A stretch of DNA of 5,725 nucleotides. It comes from Candidatus Coatesiibacteriota bacterium (GTDB taxonomy: Bacteria > RBG-13-66-14 > B26-G2). Below, piece after piece: positions 1 to 5,606 of the stretch. The first letter of the stretch is position 1; the number at the start of each line of letters is the position of its first letter. The notes under the pieces were generated by a model, which did not search any database, was not told where the DNA came from, and saw only the letters and a list, made by a program, of their open reading frames with translations. The stretch spans positions 1 to 5,725 of the forward strand of contig QMNJ01000099.1 of the NCBI GenBank assembly GCA_003647715.1, read 5' to 3'. The position numbers were made by a program, and so were the translations under genes.

Positions 1-918
1 ATGACAACACAACCTATCTATCAAAGGGTATCTGAAGAAGTGCTGGTTAAGGTGAGGGAGAGATTATACCACATCCTTGAAGATTGTAATCTCTGCCCAC
101 GCAAGTGTGGCGTAAATAGAATATCAGGTGAGGTTGGTTACTGCGGAGGAGGCGCATTAGCAACAATTGCATCTTATGGACCACATTTTGGAGAAGAGAG
201 ACCACTTGTAGGGTCATATGGCTCGGGGACTATATTCTTCTCTGGTTGCCCTCTCGGTTGCGTATTCTGTCAAAACTATGATATCAGCAGTAGAACTATA
301 GGAAACAAATATAGTGATGATGAGATAGCGAAGATAATGCTGAAACTTGAGAATATGGGCTGTCACAACATTAACCTTGTCACTCCTACTCACTATATTC
401 CCCAGATTGTAGGATCCATAATAAAAGCAAGAGAAGGCGGGCTATCAATCCCCATTGTATATAACACAGGCGGATATGACCTCCCTGAGACCATAGAGAT
501 ACTTGCGCCAGTTATTGACATCTTTATGCCCGATATGAAGTTCTCATCAGGCGAAGTGGCGGAGAGATTCTGCAACGCCTACGACTACCCTGAGATAAAT
601 AGAGAAGCGGTTAAGACCATGCACAAGGTGGTAGGAGACCTTAAAGTAGATGAATATGGAATAGCAATGAGAGGTCTTATCATTCGTCATCTTGTTCTTC
701 CAGAAGGTATGGCAGGCACAGATGATATAGTCAATTTTATAGCCACAGAAATCTCAAATAAAACCTACTTCAACCTTATGGAACAATACTATCCCGCTTA
801 CAAATCCCACGAATACAGAGAACTATCTAGGCGCATAACCAGAGAGGAGTGGCAGGAAGCAGTTGAGCAGACACATAGAGCTGGTCTCAAAATAGAAAAA
901 GCATTCAATATTCTATAA
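1..918 (+). CDS. PflX-type radical SAM protein (COG1313 family, function unknown)
   Basis: Likely a radical SAM enzyme that uses a [4Fe-4S] cluster to cleave S-adenosylmethionine; the substrate is unknown. The signature CxxxCxxC is at residues 83-90 (C83, C87, C90, in GCPLGCVFCQN). A second cysteine motif precedes it: C29, C32, C36 and C48, in CNLCPRKCGVNR followed by GEVGYCGGG. This arrangement is typical of the PflX group, which is named after pyruvate formate-lyase activase but has no proven role in activating that enzyme. Further family-like stretches are VYNTGGYD (153-160), DIFMPDMKF (173-181), RHLVLPEGMAGT (229-240) and NLMEQYYPAY (258-267). The 305-residue length is normal for the group. 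The reading frame begins with ATG at the first base of the window, so its ribosome binding site and any longer N-terminus cannot be judged. folE2 follows 69 bp downstream on the same strand. The family call is firm and the substrate is open. Confidence 0.9.
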   Translation: MTTQPIYQRVSEEVLVKVRERLYHILEDCNLCPRKCGVNRISGEVGYCGGGALATIASYGPHFGEERPLVGSYGSGTIFFSGCPLGCVFCQNYDISSRTIGNKYSDDEIAKIMLKLENMGCHNINLVTPTHYIPQIVGSIIKAREGGLSIPIVYNTGGYDLPETIEILAPVIDIFMPDMKFSSGEVAERFCNAYDYPEINREAVKTMHKVVGDLKVDEYGIAMRGLIIRHLVLPEGMAGTDDIVNFIATEISNKTYFNLMEQYYPAYKSHEYRELSRRITREEWQEAVEQTHRAGLKIEKAFNIL

Positions 919-938
919 GTAATAATTATCATCTTATA

Positions 939-947
939 TGCTATACT
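939..947 (+). promoter_or_regulatory. Possible extended -10 promoter element upstream of folE2
   Basis: TGCTATACT matches an extended -10 box (TGn followed by TATACT, 5 of 6 to TATAAT). Position 924 and its surroundings show no good -35, which extended -10 promoters can lack. Transcription would start near 954 and give a leader of about 34 nt for folE2. A second, weaker -10-like TATGAT lies at 963-968. The spacer is AT-rich, so chance matches are likely, and folE2 may instead be transcribed from upstream together with the radical SAM gene. Confidence 0.3.
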
Positions 948-987
948 CTAAACACTACAAAATATGATAAATAACACATATTCGTAA

Positions 988-1779
988 ATGAAGGATTACG
1001 AAGACATACAGAACTATCCGGCAAAACACAACTTCGACCTTGACAAGGTTGGAGTGTCGGATGTTAAATACCCCATCACTGTTATGGATAAGAAGAATAA
1101 ATGGCAGAACACTATTGCCAGTGTTACTATGACCGTATTCCTTCCTCACCAATACAGGGGGACTCATATGTCTCGCTTCATTGAGATATTAAACAGACAC
1201 AGAGGAAAGATAACCACGACAGCAGTAAGGGGAATACTGGAAGAGATGAAGGTGAGGTTTCAAGCCAAATCAGCATTTTTAGATATACACTTCCCTTACT
1301 TTATATATAAGAGAGCACCTATATCAGGCGAAGAGAGTTTGATGGAGTATGAGGCATCATTTATAGCAACATTAAATGAGGATATGGATTTTATACTGGA
1401 GGTAGTTGTTCCCGTGTTGATTCTCTGTCCCTGTTCAAAGGAGATATCAGACAGAGGCGCCCACAACCAGCGCGCAGAAGTATCAGTAAGGGTGAAAATG
1501 AACAAACTGGTGTGGATTGAAGATATAATAGAGGTTGTTGAAAAGAGTGCTTCATCTCCCGTTTACTCACTGCTTAAGAGAAACGATGAGAAGTATATCA
1601 CCGAGCACGCCTATGACAATCCAAGGTTTGTTGAAGATATTTCAAGAGAAGTCGCGTTCCACCTAAATAAAGATGAGCGTGTTGACTACTTCTCAGTATT
1701 CTGCAAGAGTTATGAGTCAATACACAAACATAATGCACTCGCTTATATTGAAATAGATAAGAGAAAAGACAAATCCTGA
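988..1779 (+). CDS. folE2: GTP cyclohydrolase FolE2 (type IB, COG1469)
   Basis: Cytoplasmic enzyme expected to convert GTP to 7,8-dihydroneopterin triphosphate plus formate, the entry step to tetrahydrofolate and, in many bacteria, queuosine. Recognisable motifs are DLDKVGVSDVKYPITV (17-32), RGTHMSRF (57-64), LCPCSKEISDRGAHNQRA (146-163), TEHAYDNPRFVEDI (205-218) and YESIHKHNALAYIE (242-255). C147 and H159 fall where the type IB enzymes have their essential cysteine and metal-binding histidine. These enzymes are known to work with Fe/Mn rather than strictly with zinc. The 263-residue length matches bacterial FolE2; archaeal MptA homologues are somewhat longer. The ATG at 988 is the most upstream possible start, because an in-frame TAA sits directly before it (985-987). 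No Shine-Dalgarno sequence is visible. The DUF362/ferredoxin gene begins 5 bp after the stop, so the two are probably co-transcribed. I saw no obvious zinc-responsive operator in the short upstream spacer. Confidence 0.96.
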   Translation: MKDYEDIQNYPAKHNFDLDKVGVSDVKYPITVMDKKNKWQNTIASVTMTVFLPHQYRGTHMSRFIEILNRHRGKITTTAVRGILEEMKVRFQAKSAFLDIHFPYFIYKRAPISGEESLMEYEASFIATLNEDMDFILEVVVPVLILCPCSKEISDRGAHNQRAEVSVRVKMNKLVWIEDIIEVVEKSASSPVYSLLKRNDEKYITEHAYDNPRFVEDISREVAFHLNKDERVDYFSVFCKSYESIHKHNALAYIEIDKRKDKS

Positions 1780-1784
1780 TATAG

Positions 1785-2861
1785 ATGTCTGATGTTCTGA
1801 TAATAAAGACCAATGAGTGTGGAATAAGAAAAACAGTCAATGAACTCCTAGAACATTTTCCTCTTAAGGTAAAAGATAAGCGAATACTGATAAAACCGAA
1901 TATACTCGGTCCCTTTCCTCCCGAAAGAGGTGTAACCACATCTCCGGAGGTAGTTAGAGCGGTATTAGATGCAGTTATTGATATGGGCGCAAGAGAGATA
2001 TGGGTTGGCGACAATCCAGGAATTGGTGGATATGGAGCCAATTTGAAGGCAGGGGTGATATCAGGGATTACCAATGCAACAGGTAAGTATTTCACAAACA
2101 TTGGTGAAGAAGTTGTAAGAATACCAGTGAGGTCCCGATATGTGAAAAGCGTCGTATTCAGTAAGTATGTTGTAGATGCTGACATCATAATCAATCTTCC
2201 CAGATTTAAAACCCACAATCTAACACAATTAACAGGGGCTATAAAGAATACATTCGGATATATTGCTGGAGGAATGAAATCTTGGCTTCACACAAGAGGG
2301 AGAACATCCAGAGAGTTCTCAGAACTGATTGTAGATATATATGCACGAAGGGTTCCGGACCTCACTATTGTTGATGGTCTTACAGCAATGGAGGGTAGAG
2401 GTCCATCAAACGGACGACTGAGACATCTGGGTATATTGATGGCTTCATACGACGGCGTCGCTTGTGATTACACCATAGCAAGAATGATGGGGACAAAACC
2501 CAATAGTATATTCCAGATTAAGTATGCTTCCAAGACAGGTCTCTTTTCTCCCGAAAATGTCAGGATAAAGGGCGATTATACAGAACTTGAAGATTTTGAA
2601 ATGCCAACCATCTCATCTCCTATAATTTCATATATCGCAAACCACCTTGTCTTTCCCCATATATATCCAAAACCTGTGGTCAATGAAGAAAGATGCATTA
2701 ACTGCGGTAATTGCCAGACGATATGCCCGACCAATGCAATGGAGCAATTCCCACACATCAACTATGACAGGTGTATTAAATGTTACTGCTGTCAGGAAAC
2801 ATGCCCCCAAGACGCCGTAGAACTCAAAGGGTTCATATATGAAATCTTAAAAAGAAGATGA
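1785..2861 (+). CDS. DUF362 domain protein with C-terminal 2x[4Fe-4S] ferredoxin domain
   Basis: A 358-residue cytoplasmic iron-sulfur protein of COG2006. The DUF362 part spans about residues 4-285, with LIKPN (35-39), a GDNPGIGGYG loop (75-84), INLPRFKTHNLTQLTGAIKN (136-155) and DGLTAMEGRGP (197-207). The tail carries two complete CxxCxxCxxxCP motifs (C304, C307, C310, C314 and C330, C333, C336, C340), each expected to bind a [4Fe-4S] cluster; C335 is an extra cysteine. There is no signal peptide or membrane segment. The family has no established reaction; a role as electron-transfer protein or Fe-S-dependent enzyme is inference. The ATG at 1785 is the first usable start because an in-frame TAG (1782-1784) directly precedes it. 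Only 5 bp separate it from folE2 and there is no clear Shine-Dalgarno, which suggests translation linked to the upstream gene. Its stop lies one base from the stop of the convergent minus-strand gene. Confidence 0.92.
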   Translation: MSDVLIIKTNECGIRKTVNELLEHFPLKVKDKRILIKPNILGPFPPERGVTTSPEVVRAVLDAVIDMGAREIWVGDNPGIGGYGANLKAGVISGITNATGKYFTNIGEEVVRIPVRSRYVKSVVFSKYVVDADIIINLPRFKTHNLTQLTGAIKNTFGYIAGGMKSWLHTRGRTSREFSELIVDIYARRVPDLTIVDGLTAMEGRGPSNGRLRHLGILMASYDGVACDYTIARMMGTKPNSIFQIKYASKTGLFSPENVRIKGDYTELEDFEMPTISSPIISYIANHLVFPHIYPKPVVNEERCINCGNCQTICPTNAMEQFPHINYDRCIKCYCCQETCPQDAVELKGFIYEILKRR

Positions 2862-2862
2862 A

Positions 2863-3825
2863 CTATGATGAATTGTTCGAGACCCTCCGCTCTTCAACAT
2901 ACCTATTCCCACCTATGGACTTTGCATACCTCTTTAACTCCATAGCAGAGTCAACTAATTGTGCATAATTAGTGAACCTGCTATCTATATCCTTAATCAA
3001 AGCAACAGATATAGTCAGATTGCACTTATATGTAGATTTCTTGCTTTTTCTATCTACGGTAACAAAATAACCCCTCTTAATATCTTCTTTAGGAAAGAGT
3101 GATTTAGATTGCCTACTAAATCCTTTAATTATCTCATCCGCAATCTTCTCAGTTGAATCCGAAAAAGTAATTATAATGAAATCATCACCACCTATATGAG
3201 CGACAATATCCATCGATGTGCCCAACTTCTCAACGGTATTAAGAATGACATCTCTTAATATCTCTATCGCCACATCACCCTGGTCATAACCATAGTAATC
3301 ATTAAACGGTTTGAAATTATCTATATCCACATATAGCATATTGAAATGCTCACCACTCTTCATTAACTTTCGCGTCTCTACCTCAATATAAATATTCCCG
3401 GGAAGACCTGTCAGTGGATTCCTGTCTAACTGGTCCCTTGTTCTTCTCAACACCATCTTAACCCTTGCGAGAAGTTCTTCCCTGCTGAATGGCTTGGTAA
3501 CATAATCATCAGCGCCTATCTCCATCCCCAGAACCTTGTCTTCTATATCCCTCTTCGCAGAGACCATAATTATGGGTATATGTCTGGTTCTGAAGTTATT
3601 TTTTAGATTTCTGGCAACCTCAATCCCATCTGTCTCTGGTAGCATTACATCAAGCAATATCAGGTCAGGTCTGAAAGATACAACCTTCTCAAGCGCTGCT
3701 GAACCAGTAGCAGCATTTGCTACAATATAACCCTCATTCTCCAGCATAAAAGTAATAATCTCTAAAATTGAGGGCTCATCATCCACAACGAGAACTCTTA
3801 TATTATCCTGCTTCTCTGCTTCCAT
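2863..3825 (-). CDS. Response regulator with REC and GGDEF-family (GGDDF) output domain
   Basis: A 320-residue two-component response regulator, probably made to control cyclic di-GMP. The N-terminal receiver domain (about 9-128) is intact: acidic pair D15/D16, phospho-acceptor D59 (LLDVMLPE), S89 (MVSA) and K111 (TKPF). A short linker leads to a GGDEF domain (about 135-312) starting NPLTGLPGN. In alignment with PleD, D167, N175 and D184 of the DxDxFKxxND...GD region keep the metal- and guanine-contact positions. The signature reads GGDDF (212-216) instead of GGDEF/GGEEF. The RxxD inhibitory site upstream is TSMD (203-206), so the arginine is missing. Cyclase activity is therefore plausible but unproven. 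The start is well fixed: no ATG, GTG or TTG occurs in frame back to a stop just upstream, and the next methionine is residue 27. No Shine-Dalgarno is visible and no partner histidine kinase is in the window. It diverges from the secreted-protein gene at 3866. Confidence 0.93.
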   Translation of the reverse strand: MEAEKQDNIRVLVVDDEPSILEIITFMLENEGYIVANAATGSAALEKVVSFRPDLILLDVMLPETDGIEVARNLKNNFRTRHIPIIMVSAKRDIEDKVLGMEIGADDYVTKPFSREELLARVKMVLRRTRDQLDRNPLTGLPGNIYIEVETRKLMKSGEHFNMLYVDIDNFKPFNDYYGYDQGDVAIEILRDVILNTVEKLGTSMDIVAHIGGDDFIIITFSDSTEKIADEIIKGFSRQSKSLFPKEDIKRGYFVTVDRKSKKSTYKCNLTISVALIKDIDSRFTNYAQLVDSAMELKRYAKSIGGNRYVEERRVSNNSS

Positions 3826-3865
3826 ATCTGTTGAAAAAAATATAATATAATTTTAGCATAATAAC
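3826..3865. promoter_or_regulatory. Shared divergent promoter region, very AT-rich
   Basis: Forty bases separate two divergent start codons, so both promoters must overlap here or extend into the genes. On the minus strand, TGCTAAAAT (3850-3858) resembles an extended -10 box and would give the response regulator gene a leader of about 18 nt. On the plus strand, TTGAAA (3831-3836) is followed after 17 bp by TAGCAT (3854-3859), 4 of 6 to the -10 consensus; transcription would start at or next to the ATG at 3866. Two overlapping TATAAT boxes (3841-3846 and 3846-3851) are also present but lack correctly spaced -35 boxes. Neither gene has a Shine-Dalgarno here. The promoter location is likely; the choice among boxes is uncertain. 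Confidence 0.45.
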
Positions 3866-5122
3866 ATGAGAAAAATGCTTATTATCATATTATTCTCTCT
3901 AATCTTCTTTCACACCTCTTCCTCTGCAAATAAAGTGCTTATCCCTATGGATGAAACCCAGTCAGACCATCTGAAAGCATACGGTCTTGTTTACTGGTCG
4001 CTCTCAAAGGGCTATAATGTAGAATGGGCTCTTAATTATAGAGACGGTTCGTTTTTATTAGAACCATTTAGTGGTTTATCAGAAAAAGCATTACAGATGA
4101 ATGTAACAATAGAAAAAGAGGTTGATTCACTCAATATTTATAGAACGGTAGAGAATAACAATATGGAGATTATCTACTTAGAAAAGGCACCAAAAATTGC
4201 CGTCTATGCCCCACCATATGAAGAACCGTGGGATGATGCAGTCCGTCTTGCTCTAGAATACGCAGAAATTCCTCACGACATTATATATGACCAAGACATC
4301 ATCTCTGGTAAATTATTCCAGTATGACTGGCTACACCTCCATCACGAGGACTTCACCGGACAATTTGGTAAATTCTATGCCAATTATGGAAACACCAATT
4401 GGTATGTAAGACAGGTTCTATATAATCAGAATATAGCAGAAAAAAATGGGTTTCCCGATGTCCCAGCACTGAAAAAATATATTGCAACCAGAATAAGAGA
4501 GTTCATAGAAAACGGTGGGTTTCTGTTTGCTATGTGCTCCGCAACTGACACCCTTGACATCGCCCTCTCTGCACTTAATACCGATATAGTTGACAGTGTG
4601 TTTGATGGTTCGCCTCCCGAACCTCATTGTAATGAAAAATTGAACTACAATAACACCCTCGCATTCACCAACTTCACTATAATTACCAATCCATTGGTAT
4701 ATGAACACTCAGATATTGATACACCAAGGTCTCTTAACTTCAGCTCACTTCCAACCCCTAAATTTTACACACTCTTTGAGTTTTCCGCAAAATCAGACCC
4801 CATACCAACCCTTCTTACGCAATGCCATCACGACAAATTGCCCGAATTTATGGGTCAATGCACTGCCTTCAGGATTGACAAGATAAAAAAGGATGTCGTT
4901 ATTCTCGCAAGGGTAGATGGCTATAAAGAGGCAAAATATATATACGGTGTTCTTGGAGAGGGTTCTTTCACCTTCTTTGCTGGTCATGACCCAGAGGACT
5001 ATCAGCACCTTGTCGGTGAGGTCCCAACCGACCTGTCAAAGCACCCTAACTCCCCGGGATACCGCCTCATACTAAATAATATATTATTCCCCGCAGCACG
5101 CTTCAAAGAACTTAAAACATAA
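3866..5122 (+). CDS. Exported conserved protein of the family often mislabelled 'asparagine synthetase B'
   Basis: A 418-residue protein with a Sec signal peptide: basic MRK, a hydrophobic stretch at 4-16, and a likely cleavage after A21 (SSSA|NK). The mature protein would be soluble in the periplasm or outside. Striking conserved-looking stretches are LIPMDETQSDHLKAYG (25-40), LEKAPKIAVYAPP (105-117), YDWLHLHHEDFTGQFGKFYA (153-172), GGFLFAMCSATDTLDIALSA (217-236) and FFAGHDPEDYQHL (370-382). From memory, similar proteins in Bacteroidota and Gemmatimonadota are auto-annotated as asparagine synthetase B. I see neither the N-terminal catalytic cysteine of its glutaminase domain nor a PP-loop ATP site, so I do not accept that name. 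C224 after a hydrophobic strand resembles the nucleophile elbow of class I amidotransferase-like folds, which is a hypothesis only. ATG at 3866 and an alternative ATG at 3875 (Met4) are the only in-frame ATG starts after an in-frame TAG at 3854; both keep the signal peptide. No Shine-Dalgarno precedes 3866. The gene diverges from the response regulator gene. Confidence 0.85.
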   Translation: MRKMLIIILFSLIFFHTSSSANKVLIPMDETQSDHLKAYGLVYWSLSKGYNVEWALNYRDGSFLLEPFSGLSEKALQMNVTIEKEVDSLNIYRTVENNNMEIIYLEKAPKIAVYAPPYEEPWDDAVRLALEYAEIPHDIIYDQDIISGKLFQYDWLHLHHEDFTGQFGKFYANYGNTNWYVRQVLYNQNIAEKNGFPDVPALKKYIATRIREFIENGGFLFAMCSATDTLDIALSALNTDIVDSVFDGSPPEPHCNEKLNYNNTLAFTNFTIITNPLVYEHSDIDTPRSLNFSSLPTPKFYTLFEFSAKSDPIPTLLTQCHHDKLPEFMGQCTAFRIDKIKKDVVILARVDGYKEAKYIYGVLGEGSFTFFAGHDPEDYQHLVGEVPTDLSKHPNSPGYRLILNNILFPAARFKELKT

Positions 5123-5167
5123 AATCCACCAGATAAAACATCTTATCCAATAAAATTATCTACTATC

Positions 5168-5196
5168 TTGACATCATTGAAAGTTATGATTATAAT
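5168..5196 (+). promoter_or_regulatory. Exact-consensus sigma70-type promoter
   Basis: TTGACA (5168-5173) is followed after exactly 17 bp by TATAAT (5191-5196), matching the bacterial housekeeping promoter consensus at all 12 positions with the optimal spacing. Transcription should start near 5202-5204, giving a leader of only about 16-18 nt that begins almost at the Shine-Dalgarno site. It drives the 119-aa protein gene and probably the lipoprotein gene behind it. The rest of the 5123-5219 spacer shows no other clear element; a 5-bp inverted repeat at 5132-5147 lacks a T-run and is not a credible terminator. Confidence 0.85.
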
Positions 5197-5203
5197 ACAT
5201 ACC

Positions 5204-5208
5204 GGAGG
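5204..5208 (+). promoter_or_regulatory. Strong Shine-Dalgarno site for the 119-aa protein
   Basis: GGAGG (within CCGGAGGTT) lies 11 nt before the ATG at 5220, slightly longer than the usual optimum. It is the only strong ribosome binding site among the starts visible in the window, and it fixes this start codon. Confidence 0.8.
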
Positions 5209-5219
5209 TTATAAATAAT

Positions 5220-5579
5220 ATGAAGAAAACTTGCAAATACATTGCTTTTACCATAATTACCCTCTTACTATCAAACACGCTATCACCAGCACCCGCTCCC
5301 GCCGCTGCACCCGGCTCTGGACCATCTGAGGGACCTGATGATGCCTCTACTACCTTCGTATGGATTATAGCAGGCGCCTTCGCAGCATTAGCCCTCTATC
5401 AGAGTATAAGTGATGCATATAAAGAAGACAAAGACGAAGATGAAAATTACGAGGATATCATTATTCCAATATCTGATGAAGAATTAAATTCTTCTACAGA
5501 GAGTGACAATATGAAAGGTAACCCAAACCTAGAAGATGAAAAAAGCACAACTTCAGACGAAGAGAGGTCATCTAATTAA
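5220..5579 (+). CDS. Small membrane protein with Pro/Ala linker and acidic tail, function unknown
   Basis: I do not recognise this 119-residue protein. It begins MKKTCKY, followed by a hydrophobic segment (8-22) that looks like a signal peptide or first membrane span. Next comes a Pro/Ala/Gly-rich stretch (23-39: PAPAPAAAPGSGP and so on), then a second hydrophobic segment (46-60, FVWIIAGAFAALALY). The tail from residue 65 is highly charged: about 20 of 55 residues are Asp/Glu against 5 Lys/Arg, with many Ser/Thr/Asn, and is probably disordered. If the first segment is cleaved, the product would be a single-span protein with a short exported N-terminus; otherwise it is a two-span hairpin. C5 lies before the hydrophobic segment and is not a lipobox cysteine. 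The expression signals are the best in the window: an exact sigma70 promoter and GGAGG. A probable lipoprotein gene starts 27 bp after the stop, suggesting a shared transcript and an envelope role. That role is inference. Confidence 0.8.
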   Translation: MKKTCKYIAFTIITLLLSNTLSPAPAPAAAPGSGPSEGPDDASTTFVWIIAGAFAALALYQSISDAYKEDKDEDENYEDIIIPISDEELNSSTESDNMKGNPNLEDEKSTTSDEERSSN

Positions 5580-5606
5580 CAACCATTCTTTTAAACAATT
5601 GAAAAA

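Noticed and set aside
1..918. Pyruvate formate-lyase activating enzyme (PflA)
   Set aside because: The N-terminal CxxCxxxC block and the later NLMEQYYPAY-type motif fit the separate PflX group. No pyruvate formate-lyase gene is nearby.
1598..2218. Minus-strand open frame of 206 codons
   Set aside because: It lies opposite the 3' end of folE2 and the 5' part of the DUF362 gene, both clearly identified by conserved motifs. Its translation shows no recognisable domain, so it is a shadow frame.
3858..3885. Inverted repeat ATAATAA/TTATTAT flanking the ATG at 3866
   Set aside because: It has seven A:T pairs only and a 14-nt loop in very AT-rich DNA. The stability would be poor and a chance match is likely.
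4418..5008. Minus-strand open frames of 96 and 71 codons and a plus-strand one of 61 codons inside the exported-protein gene
   Set aside because: They overlap conserved blocks of the 418-aa protein and have no start signals or family features of their own.
3866..5122. Asparagine synthetase B function for the 418-aa protein
   Set aside because: The protein carries a signal peptide and lacks the N-terminal catalytic cysteine and the ATP-binding PP-loop. The name seems to be inherited annotation.
5132..5147. Inverted repeat GATAA/TTATC with a 6-nt loop after the exported-protein gene
   Set aside because: Five A/T-rich base pairs and no following T-run are too weak for an intrinsic terminator.
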